Of a stretch of 53,769 bases of DNA, positions 1 through 7,492 are shown piece by piece. Every line of letters starts with the position of its first letter. Positions within the stretch are counted from its first letter, which is position 1. This stretch comes from Bacteroidaceae bacterium (GTDB lineage: Bacteria; Bacteroidota; Bacteroidia; Bacteroidales; Bacteroidaceae), in contig JAFXVN010000057.1 in assembly GCA_017524545.1 (NCBI GenBank), forward strand, positions 1 to 53,769, written 5' to 3'. A program made the position numbers and the translations under genes. The notes under the pieces were generated by a model, which was given only the letters and a program-made list of their open reading frames with translations, did no database searches and was not told the DNA's origin.

Positions 1-3000
1 AAGCTCATCGAGCGCGGCATTGTGAAGACCGTCAAGAGCGCCAAGAAGATTGTGGACCGCAAGGACTCCATCATTTGGGACATCCTGGAATATGTGATGA
101 AGGGCCATCCCGTTCTGCTGAACCGTGCCCCGACATTGCACCGTCTCGGCATTCAGGCCTTCCAGCCCAAGATGATTGAGGGTAAGGCCATCCAGTTGCA
201 CCCCCTGGCATGTACGGCGTTCAATGCCGACTTCGACGGCGACCAGATGGCTGTGCATCTGCCTTTGAGCAACGAGGCCATCCTCGAGGCTCAGATTCTG
301 ATGCTCCAGTCGCACAACATCCTGAACCCCGCCAATGGTACGCCTATCACCGTGCCTTCACAGGACATGGTGCTCGGTCTGTACTACATCACCAAGCTTC
401 GTCCCGGAGCAAAGGGCTCGGGTCTGAAGTTCTATGGTCCCGAAGAGGCCATTATCGCCTACAACGAGAAGCGTGTCGATGTACATGCCCCTGTCTTTGT
501 GGTAGTTGATGACAAGCTCGAGGACGGCACCATCGGCAAGCGTATGGTGGAGACCTCTGTCGGCCGTGTCATTGCCAACGAGATTATTCCTATGGAGGTA
601 GGCTTCTTCAACGATGTTATCTCAAAGAAGACCCTGCGCGGCATCATCACCGATGTCATCAAGACCGTGGGTGTGGCTCGTGCCTGTGAGTTCCTGGACG
701 GTATTAAGAACCTTGGCTACCGCTTGGCATACGAGGGTGGTCTGTCCTTCAACCTCGGCGACATCATCATCCCGAAGGAGAAGGAAGAACTCATCCGCAA
801 GGGTAACGAGGAGGTGGAGCGCATCAGCGGCGAGTACGGCATGGGCTTCATCACCGACAAGGAGCGCCACAATCAGGTCATCGATATCTGGACACACGTC
901 AACAACGACCTCTCGAAGGCTCTGCTGAAGACCATGAAGGAGGCCGACCAGGGCTTCAATGCCGTGTATATGATGCTCGACTCCGGTGCCCGTGGTAGTG
1001 CCGGTCAGATTAGCCAGCTCTCTGGTATGCGTGGTCTTATGGCAAAGCCCCAGAAGGCAGGTGCAGAACCCGACACCATCGAGAACCCCATCCTCTCCAA
1101 CTTTAAGGAAGGCATGAGCGTGCTCGAGTACTTCATCTCTACCCACGGTGCCCGTAAGGGTCTGGCCGATACCGCCTTGAAGACGGCCGATGCCGGTTAC
1201 CTGACACGTCGTCTGGTCGATGTCAGCCACGACGTCATCATCAACGAGGAGGACTGCGGCACCCTGCGTGGTCTCGTATGTTCCGCCCTGAAGAATGGCG
1301 ATGAAGTCATCAGCAGTCTCTACGACCGCATCCTCGGCCGTGTCTCTGTGCACGACATCATCCATCCCCTCACAGGCAAGCTCATCTGTGCTTCTGGCGA
1401 AGAGATTACTGAAGCCAAGGCACAGGAGATTGAAGAAAGCCCCATCGAGACCGTCGAGATACGTTCCGTCCTCACCTGCGAGAGCCGCAAGGGCGTCTGC
1501 ATGAAGTGCTACGGCCGTAACCTGGCTACCAGTCGCATGGTGCAGAAGGGCGAGGCTGTCGGCGTCATCGCAGCACAGTCCATCGGTGAGCCTGGTACAC
1601 AGCTGACGCTACGAACCTTCCACGCTGGTGGTGTGGCTGGCAATGCAGCCGCTAACGCCCGCATCAAGGCCAAGTACGACGCACGCCTCGAGTTCGAGGA
1701 GCTGCGCACCGTTGACGTTGTTGACGAGACTGGCAAGGAGGCAAAGGTAGTGGTAGGTCGTCTCACCGAAGTACGCTTCATCGACCCCACCACAGGCATC
1801 ATCCTGCTCACCGCCAACGTCCCCTACGGCAGTACGCTCTACAAGGGCGACGGCGATATGGTCGAGAAGGACGAAATCGTTGCCAAGTGGGACCCCTTCA
1901 ACGCTGTTGTTGTGACGGAAATGCCCGGTCGGGTGAAGTACGAGGATGTCATCGAAGGTGTCAACTACAAGGTTGAGACCGACGAACAGACAGGCCTGCA
2001 GGAACTCATCGTCATCGAGTCTCACGACAGGATGCGTGTTCCTACTGTCCATATCCTCGACGAGAATGGCGACATCCTGCGTCACTACAACCTGCCTATC
2101 GGCGGCCACATTGCTGTCGAGGACGGTCAGGAAGTGAAGGCAGGTGACGTGCTCGTCAAGATTCCTCGCGTCATCGGTGGTGGCGGCGACATCACGGGTG
2201 GTCTGCCTCGCGTGACGGAGCTCTTCGAGGCTCGCAACCCGAGCAACCCCGCAACTGTAGCCGAAATCGACGGCGAGGTGACGATGGGCAAACTCAAGCG
2301 CGGCAACCGCGAAGTCATCATCACGCCGCGTCTCGGTGGCGAAGAGGCTGTCAAGAAGTACCTCATCCCTGCCAACCGTCAGATACTTGTGCAGGAGAAC
2401 GACTACGTCCGTGCCGGCACACCACTCTCCGACGGTGCCATCACCCCGGCCGACATCCTCTCCATTAAAGGCCCCACAGCCGTACAGGAGTACATCGTCA
2501 ACGAGATACAGGACGTATATCGTCTCCAAGGTGTGAAGATTAACGATAAGCACTTCGAAGTCATCGTCCGTCAGATGATGCGCAAGGTGCAGATTGACGA
2601 TGCAGGCGACACACGCTTCCTTTCCCAGCAGATTGTCGATAAGCTCGACTTTGCCGAGGAGAACGACAACATTTGGGGCAAGAAGGTGGTTACCGACTGC
2701 GGCGACTCCGAGAACATGCAGAACGGACAGATTGTGACGGCACGCCGCCTGCGCGACGAGAACTCGTATCTCAAGCGTCAGGACAAGAAGACGGTTCAGG
2801 TGCGCGATGCCCGTCCCGCCACGTCCAAGCAGATTCTGCAGGGTATCACACGTGCTGCCCTTCAGACCAGCAGCTTCATCTCCGCTGCCTCCTTCCAGGA
2901 GACCACCAAGGTGCTCAACGAAGCCGCCATTAACGGCAAGACCGACCATCTGGAAGGCATGAAGGAGAACGTCATCTGCGGCCACCTCATTCCCGCCGGC

Positions 3001-3108
3001 ACAGGTCTGCGTGAGTTCGACAAGATTGTGGTCACCAACCGCGAGGACTACGACCGCACCCTTGCCAACCGCAAGACCCTGCTCGACTATGTGGATGGCA
3101 TCTACTAA
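1..3108 (+). CDS. rpoC: DNA-directed RNA polymerase subunit beta', C-terminal part
   Basis: Catalytic beta' subunit of RNA polymerase. The frame is open from base 1, so the gene starts upstream of the window and about 1035 residues are visible. The Mg2+-binding motif NADFDGDQ lies at 223-246. It is followed by the bridge-helix and trigger-loop region ([17 protein letters not shown] near 1585-1630). The second zinc site shows as a Cys in EEDCG and the cluster [13 protein letters not shown] near 1480-1512. The family C-terminus ([11 protein letters not shown]) is intact. The gene would be the last of the usual rpoB-rpoC pair. Its stop is followed at once by a palindromic repeat and then an intrinsic terminator. 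Identification is certain from the motifs; only the 5' part is missing. Confidence 0.98.
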   Translation, partial: KLIERGIVKTVKSAKKIVDRKDSIIWDILEYVMKGHPVLLNRAPTLHRLGIQAFQPKMIEGKAIQLHPLACTAFNADFDGDQMAVHLPLSNEAILEAQILMLQSHNILNPANGTPITVPSQDMVLGLYYITKLRPGAKGSGLKFYGPEEAIIAYNEKRVDVHAPVFVVVDDKLEDGTIGKRMVETSVGRVIANEIIPMEVGFFNDVISKKTLRGIITDVIKTVGVARACEFLDGIKNLGYRLAYEGGLSFNLGDIIIPKEKEELIRKGNEEVERISGEYGMGFITDKERHNQVIDIWTHVNNDLSKALLKTMKEADQGFNAVYMMLDSGARGSAGQISQLSGMRGLMAKPQKAGAEPDTIENPILSNFKEGMSVLEYFISTHGARKGLADTALKTADAGYLTRRLVDVSHDVIINEEDCGTLRGLVCSALKNGDEVISSLYDRILGRVSVHDIIHPLTGKLICASGEEITEAKAQEIEESPIETVEIRSVLTCESRKGVCMKCYGRNLATSRMVQKGEAVGVIAAQSIGEPGTQLTLRTFHAGGVAGNAAANARIKAKYDARLEFEELRTVDVVDETGKEAKVVVGRLTEVRFIDPTTGIILLTANVPYGSTLYKGDGDMVEKDEIVAKWDPFNAVVVTEMPGRVKYEDVIEGVNYKVETDEQTGLQELIVIESHDRMRVPTVHILDENGDILRHYNLPIGGHIAVEDGQEVKAGDVLVKIPRVIGGGGDITGGLPRVTELFEARNPSNPATVAEIDGEVTMGKLKRGNREVIITPRLGGEEAVKKYLIPANRQILVQENDYVRAGTPLSDGAITPADILSIKGPTAVQEYIVNEIQDVYRLQGVKINDKHFEVIVRQMMRKVQIDDAGDTRFLSQQIVDKLDFAEENDNIWGKKVVTDCGDSENMQNGQIVTARRLRDENSYLKRQDKKTVQVRDARPATSKQILQGITRAALQTSSFISAASFQETTKVLNEAAINGKTDHLEGMKENVICGHLIPAGTGLREFDKIVVTNREDYDRTLANRKTLLDYVDGIY

Positions 3109-3142
3109 AGACCCTCCCCATCCCTCCCTTAAAGGGAGGGGG
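3109..3142 (+). repeat. GC-rich palindromic element, copy after rpoC
   Basis: AGACCCTCCCC head followed by the palindrome CCCTCCCTTAAAGGGAGGG, starting right after the rpoC stop codon. It belongs to the ~34-bp family that recurs about 19 times in the window. It lies upstream of the real terminator hairpin and has no T run of its own. Confidence 0.85.
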
Positions 3143-3149
3143 ATAACCA

Positions 3150-3189
3150 AAGAACCGCAAGGCACACAATGCTTTGCGGTTCTTTTTTT
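3150..3189 (+). terminator. Intrinsic terminator of rpoC
   Basis: Perfect stem AGAACCGCAA / TTGCGGTTCT around a 12-nt loop, followed by a run of seven T. It is placed correctly to end the rpo operon before the convergent TIR gene. Confidence 0.9.
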
Positions 3190-3226
3190 GCTGGTAGCCG
3201 AGATGGTTCTGTTCGGGTTCAGGGAG

Positions 3227-3979
3227 TCAAGAAAATATAAGATACAACAAAAATAAAATCATCCCCCAAGCTATCATTTTGCTTAGCCACGTTGATTCCT
3301 TAGCATCTTTTCTCCCTATAGCGGGGGCTTTCTTTGGTCGGCTAATAGGATGCCATTGTTCCTTGGGCTCGGCCTTCGATTCTATGGGATGAGTCCAGAG
3401 CGTTGAGGGCTTGTGTTTTGTCGATTCGTAGGTCTTCAAAGCTTCCCAAGCATGTTCCCATGCCGCCTCGTCTGTGATTGTGTCGTCAGAAACTATTATC
3501 TTGGATTCCGGTTCCTCGGTCTGTGCCTTTGGTTCAGGTTTTTCGGGCTTTGGAATTTCGTATTTGCGAGGCGTTTCCTTTATGCTCACCCACGAACTGA
3601 TGTCGTGCATGAGTTTCGTCCTTTCCGCGTCCTTAGCGTAGTTGTACTGGCGGTAGTGATAGTAGTGGATGATGAAGTCGCTCGACAGGTGACAGTCGTC
3701 AATTTTCACTACGACGATGCGTTTGCCCTTCTTCTGTGCCAGTGCGATTTCCTTGCGTGGAGGTATCGCCTCTTGGGAGTTTGCGGAGAGCATGAATAGA
3801 AACAGCTGTGCCGCATCGACAGCTTCCTCGTTGACTTCCACGAGGTCTGTAGCGTCGTTCTCGATGCCGTCGATGTCCATCCAGCAGTTGATGCCCACTT
3901 CGCGGTCTATCTCTGTCTTGATTTCTCGGACAGCATCGTAGTCCTTCCGGCTGTATGATATGAAGACTTCGTTTGCCAT
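3227..3979 (-). CDS. TIR-domain protein with C-terminal membrane anchor
   Basis: 250 residues. An N-terminal TIR domain (residues 1 to about 130) opens with EVFISYSRKD. It contains CWMDIDGI, LFLFMLSANS and PPRKEIALA. Glu77 in that last helix sits where TIR NADases carry their catalytic glutamate; this is alignment by eye. A charged, Pro/Glu-rich linker (about 135-225) leads to one hydrophobic segment at about 233-249 (GMILFLLYLIF), so the TIR domain should be cytoplasmic and membrane-tethered. Bacterial TIR proteins act as NAD+-consuming effectors in phage defence or as scaffolds; no partner gene of a known defence system is adjacent, so the role is open. It is convergent with rpoC and has its own promoter at 3998-4029. 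Confidence 0.8.
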   Translation of the reverse strand: MANEVFISYSRKDYDAVREIKTEIDREVGINCWMDIDGIENDATDLVEVNEEAVDAAQLFLFMLSANSQEAIPPRKEIALAQKKGKRIVVVKIDDCHLSSDFIIHYYHYRQYNYAKDAERTKLMHDISSWVSIKETPRKYEIPKPEKPEPKAQTEEPESKIIVSDDTITDEAAWEHAWEALKTYESTKHKPSTLWTHPIESKAEPKEQWHPISRPKKAPAIGRKDAKESTWLSKMIAWGMILFLLYLIFS

Positions 3980-3997
3980 TTTCTAATGTTTGCCCTG

Positions 3998-4029
3998 CAA
4001 AAATACAATTTATTTGGCAGACTGCAAAA
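3998..4029 (-). promoter_or_regulatory. Promoter of the TIR gene
   Basis: On the minus strand TATTTTTG (3998-4005) fits the Bacteroidetes -7 box TAnnTTTG. A TTTTG (4025-4029) lies 19 nt upstream, the usual place of the -33 box. It is about 20 nt from the start codon. Confidence 0.55.
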
Positions 4030-4140
4030 TTCTTCATTATCATTTTATCTTCCGTTCCAAAAATCTGCAACAAGCGAAACAGAAATTAGTGGTTAGTGTC
4101 TAATGCCTGTTTTAGGTTCAATCATCTGCATAAGTGATTA

Positions 4141-4163
4141 TTTTTTTTGTTTCCAGCAATTTT
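4141..4163 (+). repeat. 23-bp direct repeat, left copy flanking the Rpn-type gene
   Basis: A run of eight T followed by GTTTCCAGCAATTTT. The same 23 bases recur at 5201-5223, exactly 1060 bp downstream. The two copies bracket the promoter, the nuclease gene and its terminator. Confidence 0.7.
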
Positions 4164-4198
4164 TCTCGGCTTTTCTTTGATGTGTCTCTAATTATTCA

Positions 4199-4206
4199 TA
4201 ACTTTG
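4199..4206 (+). promoter_or_regulatory. -7 promoter box of the Rpn-type nuclease gene
   Basis: TAACTTTG followed by TGGC, the Bacteroidetes -7 consensus. It lies 24 nt before ATG 4230 and so excludes the longer upstream start at 4134. Confidence 0.65.
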
Positions 4207-4229
4207 TGGCGCGATATAATTTATGGATT

Positions 4230-5099
4230 ATGATAGACGAAGAAAAAGAAAGATACATAAATCCCTATACCGACTTCGGCTTCAAGAAACTGTTCGGCAC
4301 AGAGATGAACAAGGACTTGCTCATCAGTTTTCTCAATGCCATGTTCAATGGACATGAAGTGGTCTGCAATGTGACTTACCTCAATGGAGAGCATTTCGGT
4401 GAGAGCTATCGCGATCGCAAGGCCATCTTCGATGTCTATTGCGAGAACGAGAAGGGCGAGAAATTCATTGTCGAGATGCAGAAGGCCGAGCAGGACTACT
4501 TCAAGGACCGCAGCGTCTATTATGCTACGTTCCCAATTCGAGAACAGGCACCGCGCGGCAACTGGGATTTCCAATTGAAAGCCGTCTATACGGTGGGCAT
4601 CCTTAATTTCGTGTTCCCCGGTGATGAGTACAGCCTAGAATGCTACCACCACGAGGTGAAGTTAATGGATACAGAAGACAAGCATGTATTCTACGACAAA
4701 CTAACCTTCGTCTATTTAGAAATGCCGAAGTTCAACAAGACAGAGGACGAACTGGTGACGATGTTCGACAAATGGCTCTTTGTCCTGCGCAATCTTTCGC
4801 GCCTGATGGAACGTCCAGCCGCCCTTCAAGAGCGAGTCTTCACCAAGCTTTTCGAGCAGGCAGAGATTGCCCGCTTCACACCGCAGGATGCCCGTGAATA
4901 CGAGGAAAGCGTCAAGATTTACCGTGACTTGACCAATGTTGTAAATACAGCAGAACGAAAAGGCCGGGCAGAAGGTCGGGCAGAAGGATATGAGGAGGCC
5001 AACCTTGCAAACGCCCGTAAGATGAAGGCCAGGGGATTTAACTTGGCAGACATATCTGATATTACTGGCCTGACAATAGAACAGCTGAAGACTCTTTAG
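4230..5099 (+). CDS. Rpn/PD-(D/E)XK nuclease family transposase-like protein
   Basis: 289 residues from ATG 4230; an upstream in-frame ATG at 4134 lies before the promoter box and is rejected. The N-terminus (INPYTDFGFKKLFG, KDLLISFLNAMF) is the hallmark of the Bacteroidetes PDDEXK_2 / Rpn family. The nuclease core reads FDVYCENEKGEKFIVEMQ, with Asp and Glu-x-Gln as the expected metal ligands. The C-terminus has the family tail (ARGFNLADISDITGLTIEQL). E. coli Rpn proteins are RecA-independent recombination-promoting nucleases; Bacteroidetes members are multicopy and often called transposases, but transposition is not proven. The gene is flanked by 23-bp direct repeats, and the last ~45 bp plus downstream DNA is duplicated at 6396-6466. 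Confidence 0.85.
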   Translation: MIDEEKERYINPYTDFGFKKLFGTEMNKDLLISFLNAMFNGHEVVCNVTYLNGEHFGESYRDRKAIFDVYCENEKGEKFIVEMQKAEQDYFKDRSVYYATFPIREQAPRGNWDFQLKAVYTVGILNFVFPGDEYSLECYHHEVKLMDTEDKHVFYDKLTFVYLEMPKFNKTEDELVTMFDKWLFVLRNLSRLMERPAALQERVFTKLFEQAEIARFTPQDAREYEESVKIYRDLTNVVNTAERKGRAEGRAEGYEEANLANARKMKARGFNLADISDITGLTIEQLKTL

Positions 5100-5125
5100 T
5101 CCAATACATTTGACAAACAAAAAGC
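5055..5125 (+). repeat. 3' end of the Rpn-type gene, duplicated at 6396-6466
   Basis: The last ~45 bp of the nuclease gene and 26 bp downstream recur as a near-identical 71-bp block at 6396-6466, with about three differences. The two copies bracket the FISUMP gene in direct orientation. Confidence 0.85.
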
Positions 5126-5176
5126 ATTGACACACCCCTCGAATCCATAAGGGCACGTTTCTGAATCCTTTAGAAC

Positions 5177-5208
5177 ATAAAAAAGCATCCGCGTGGATGC
5201 TTTTTTTT
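5177..5208 (+). terminator. Intrinsic terminator after the Rpn-type gene
   Basis: Stem AGCATCC-GCGT-GGATGCT followed by eight T. The T run is also the start of the second copy of the 23-bp direct repeat. Confidence 0.85.
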
Positions 5209-5223
5209 GTTTCCAGCAATTTT
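5201..5223 (+). repeat. 23-bp direct repeat, right copy
   Basis: Identical to 4141-4163; see that entry. Confidence 0.7.
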
Positions 5224-5295
5224 CTTTTGTATTTCTTTGCGCATATTGAAATAATCGCTATCATTGCACATGATTTCCCGTTGCAGTTGTAGTGA

Positions 5296-5376
5296 CAGCT
5301 GTGCCTGCGCCGATCAAAGCCTAAGGCCGATGGCCGAAGCTTAGTCAAGGGCGAAAGCCCTGCGGTCTTTTTTTTT
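5296..5376 (+). other. Structured intergenic segment ending in a T run
   Basis: No gene is seen between 5100 and 5447 apart from the terminator above. This part folds into short hairpins (GGCC-GAT-GGCC near 5331; GGGC-GAAA-GCCC near 5349) and ends in nine T. It could be a second terminator or the tail of a small RNA; no RNA family was recognised. Confidence 0.3.
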
Positions 5377-5393
5377 CGAAAGGAGCATGATTG

Positions 5394-5425
5394 TTTGGCA
5401 GGTAATGTAAAAAGTTGTACCTTTG
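5394..5425 (+). promoter_or_regulatory. Promoter of the FISUMP gene
   Basis: TTTG at 5394-5397, a 20-nt spacer and TACCTTTG at 5418-5425, followed by TGGCA. This is a close match to the Bacteroidetes -33/-7 promoter. It fixes the start at ATG 5448. Confidence 0.7.
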
Positions 5426-5447
5426 TGGCAAGTATCACATATTTGTT

Positions 5448-6200
5448 ATGAAGGTAAATAGTATTTTTGCAGCTTTGCTGCTATTGGTGGCAGGCTTGCA
5501 GACGGCGATGGCACAGAAGATGATTGTCACGCTGAACGACAACAGCAAAGTAACTTACAGTATTTCGCAAGTAAAGGAAGTCTCGTTTGTAGAATCCGAT
5601 GAGCACGAGTACGTTGATCTTGGCTTGCCGAGCGGCACGAAGTGGGCGACGTGCAACGTCGGTGCCAACAGCCCGGAAGAATATGGCGACTACTTCGCCT
5701 GGGGCGAGACAGCACCGAAGGACTACTATGATTGGAGCACATACAAATGGTGCAAAGGCTCGGATAACACAATGACGAAGTACTGCGCAAATAGCTCCTA
5801 CGGCTACAATGGCTTTACGGACAACTTGACCGAGCTTCAGCCCGAGGACGATGCTGCGACAGCGAACTGGGGCAGCCCTTGGCGGATGCCGAGCCTCGAC
5901 CAAATCAAAGAGCTGTTCAACAGCAGCTACACTACAACGGAGTGGACGACGCTGAACGACGTTTACGGCCGCAAGATAACGAGCAAGAGCAACGGAAACT
6001 CCATTTTCCTTCCTGCCGCTGGGTATCGCTGGCGCGACGAGCTCGGCCGCGCGGGCAGCTACGGCTACTACTGGTCCAGTTCGCTTTACCCGAGCCGCGG
6101 CGGCTACGCGTACGGCATGTACTTCTATTCCGGCAGCTGGTACTGGGGCGGCGACTACTACCGCCGCAGCGGTCGGTCTGTGCGGGCTGTTTGCCCGTAG
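5448..6200 (+). CDS. Secreted FISUMP-domain protein
   Basis: 250 residues from ATG 5448; the in-frame ATG at 5415 overlaps the promoter. A signal peptide (about residues 1-22, ending TAMA before QKM) predicts export. The mature part has a short beta-rich segment (TLNDNSKVTYSISQVKEVSF). It then matches the Fibrobacter succinogenes major paralogous domain: YVDLGLPSGTKWATCNVGA, YFAWGE, WRMPSLDQIKEL, AAGYRW, YYWSSS and the terminal GRSVRAVCP. The domain is common in secreted Bacteroidetes proteins, is C-type-lectin-like in some accounts, and has no firm function. The gene lies between the two 71-bp copies of the nuclease 3' end, so it may have arrived or been rearranged with that element. Confidence 0.85.
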   Translation: MKVNSIFAALLLLVAGLQTAMAQKMIVTLNDNSKVTYSISQVKEVSFVESDEHEYVDLGLPSGTKWATCNVGANSPEEYGDYFAWGETAPKDYYDWSTYKWCKGSDNTMTKYCANSSYGYNGFTDNLTELQPEDDAATANWGSPWRMPSLDQIKELFNSSYTTTEWTTLNDVYGRKITSKSNGNSIFLPAAGYRWRDELGRAGSYGYYWSSSLYPSRGGYAYGMYFYSGSWYWGGDYYRRSGRSVRAVCP

Positions 6201-6257
6201 CTCAGAATTTAAGTGCATCCTCCCAAGAAGCACGGAACAAGGAAAGAACCGCAGTAG

Positions 6258-6349
6258 TCATTTTCTCTCCAGCCGTGTGGGCGGACGGGGAGAACAGCGT
6301 GCCCCCAAGGCACGCCCCCCGTCAGCGCACACGGGTGGAGAGAAAATGA
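6258..6349. repeat. 92-bp imperfect palindrome (long stem-loop)
   Basis: A 22-bp arm (TCATTTTCTCTCCAGCCGTGTG) at 6258-6279 is matched by its reverse complement at 6328-6349 with one mismatch. Inside are two further nested stems, GACGGGG/CCCCGTC and CGTGCC/GGCACG. No T run follows, so it is not a plain terminator. It could be a MITE remnant or a structured RNA. Confidence 0.7.
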
Positions 6350-6395
6350 ACTAAACGCAATAATGATACGGCTTCAATAAGGGAAATACCGGAAA

Positions 6396-6466
6396 TCAGA
6401 TATTACTGGCCTGACAATAGAACAGCTTAAGACTCTTTAGTCCAACACATTTGACAAACAAAAAGC
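6396..6466 (+). pseudogene. Remnant of the 3' end of an Rpn-type nuclease gene
   Basis: A 71-bp block nearly identical to 5055-5125. It encodes the last residues of the nuclease (ITGLTIEQLKTL), its stop codon and following bases, with no gene body upstream. It is a scar of a second, deleted copy or of a recombination event. Confidence 0.8.
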
Positions 6467-6469
6467 GGT

Positions 6470-6630
6470 CCTGCCAGCTTTGCTGGCTTAACTTCCAGCA
6501 CGCAGTGCTTAACTCCCTATTTAACTTCATGGATGCTTTAGCACCATGGCGCGCGGTTAAGCGCGGAGCATTTTATAACTCCCGAAACTAAACAAACCCC
6601 GGCCTGTTGCAAAACTGGTCGGGGTTTGTT
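6470..6630. repeat. Cluster of hairpins upstream of the HU-like gene
   Basis: Between 6201 and 6858 there is no gene. This stretch holds GCCAGC-TTT-GCTGGC (6474-6488), AGCAC-GCA-GTGCT (6497-6510) and a 14-bp inverted repeat AACAAACCCCGGCC / GGTCGGGGTTTGTT (6591-6604 / 6617-6630). The last may terminate transcription, but a T run is lacking. Confidence 0.5.
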
Positions 6631-6706
6631 GTATAATGTCGCGAGGCGTTGTGACAAAGTCTTTTCTGCGAGGTGCAAAAGTTGTCGCGGCTGCCTGCAT
6701 AATTAT

Positions 6707-6790
6707 TTTCAAGGCTTGATAATGTATTTCCAAGCCGTGAAAATATATTTTCAAGCTTTGATAATATATTTTCAAGCCTTGATAATTGTT
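6707..6790. repeat. Array of four 21-bp units, copy 1
   Basis: Four direct units of exactly 21 bp, each centred on a CAAGNNTTG-like palindrome (TTTCAAGGCTTGATAAT...). A homologous four-unit array lies at 42141-42224, and the third unit is identical in both. The array ends at the -33 region of the promoter at 6808, so it could be an operator for the HU-like gene. Seven-codon open frames across it (YFQGLKI-type) are a by-product of the 21-bp period. Confidence 0.85.
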
Positions 6791-6815
6791 ATGTGCCGAG
6801 GTTTTCGTATCTTTG
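6786..6815 (+). promoter_or_regulatory. Promoter of the HU-like gene
   Basis: TTG at 6786-6788, a 19-nt spacer and TATCTTTG at 6808-6815, followed by TGGCA. The -33 element is formed by the end of the 21-bp repeat array. Confidence 0.6.
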
Positions 6816-6858
6816 TGGCACGTTATAACATGTTTTATCCTTAACAATAAAGAATTTT

Positions 6859-7491
6859 ATGGCACAGTACATCAAAAAAGAGATGCCGGACCTGAACGGG
6901 TCGGGCGAGCAGAAGGCTTATTACAAGCTGAAGACATGGCAGAAGCTGGAGTTTAACGAGTTCGTGAGACGCTGCAGTTCATTCCACCGTGCTTACGGAA
7001 GGAGTGTGATAGAGGGCGTTATGGCTGCTGTCTGCGACCATTTGGCCTACGAGATGTCTCATGGCTACAGCGTGAAAATCGACGGCATCGGGACGTTCAC
7101 TGCCAAGCTTGGCGTGTGCGAGGACAAAGAGGTTGACAGCTTCGAGGAAGGCACCACCAAGCGCAACGCCAAGAGCATAGAGGTGACGGGCGTGACGTTC
7201 AGAGCCGACAAGAAGCTGGTGAAGGAAATCAACCAGGGCTGCGAACTGGAACGCGGAGGCGAAGAGCGGCTGAGAAAGCCCAAGATGACGCAGGAAGAGC
7301 GGATTGAGCGTGCACGCCAGTTCTTGCGGGAGAAGGGCTATATGCACGTCGGCGACTATGCTTCGCTCACGAGCCTGTCTTACTCTTCTGCCGCCCGCGA
7401 ACTGCGCCGGTTTGCCGCCGACCCGCAAATAGGCATCAAGAGCCACGGCCAAAAGAGCAGCAAGCTCTATCTGTTGGCAGAGCAATCTTAA
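6859..7491 (+). CDS. HU-family DNA-binding protein (HU-HIG type)
   Basis: 210 residues. Residues 1-130 match the Bacteroidetes HU-HIG domain. They include YYKLKTWQKLEFNEF, the helix SVIEGVMAAVCDHLAYEMSHG, the strand SVKIDGIGTFTAKLG and the arm region with KSIEVTGVTFRADKKLVKEI. After a charged linker (RLRKPKMTQEERIERA) there is a small helical domain (about 150-210: LREKGYMHVGDYASLTSLSYSSAARELRRFA) that resembles a winged-helix module. HU proteins bend DNA and act in nucleoid organisation or as recombination accessory factors. The gene is monocistronic, preceded by the 21-bp array and its own promoter, and its stop lies 1 bp from the convergent RND gene. Confidence 0.85.
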   Translation: MAQYIKKEMPDLNGSGEQKAYYKLKTWQKLEFNEFVRRCSSFHRAYGRSVIEGVMAAVCDHLAYEMSHGYSVKIDGIGTFTAKLGVCEDKEVDSFEEGTTKRNAKSIEVTGVTFRADKKLVKEINQGCELERGGEERLRKPKMTQEERIERARQFLREKGYMHVGDYASLTSLSYSSAARELRRFAADPQIGIKSHGQKSSKLYLLAEQS

Positions 7492-7492
7492 C

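Noticed and set aside
3109-3142. Palindrome after rpoC as the transcription terminator
   Set aside because: It has no T run and the same sequence occurs inside genes; the real terminator is at 3150-3189.
1609-3165. 518-codon frame antisense to rpoC
   Set aside because: Shadow frame; its first residues come from the palindromic repeat and the rest mirrors rpoC.
4134-4229. N-terminal extension of the Rpn-type nuclease
   Set aside because: It runs through the promoter box TAACTTTG at 4199-4206; the conserved protein starts at ATG 4230.
4230-6466. A complete insertion sequence with DDE transposase
   Set aside because: The protein is a PD-(D/E)XK nuclease, no terminal inverted repeats were found, and only direct repeats flank it.
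6707-6790. CRISPR-like array
   Set aside because: Units are contiguous 21-bp repeats with no unique spacers, and no cas genes are present.
6557-6847. Small open frames coding YFQGLKIYYQ-type heptapeptide repeats (also at 42129-42353)
   Set aside because: A 21-bp period gives an open seven-codon frame automatically on both strands; there is no start context or homology.
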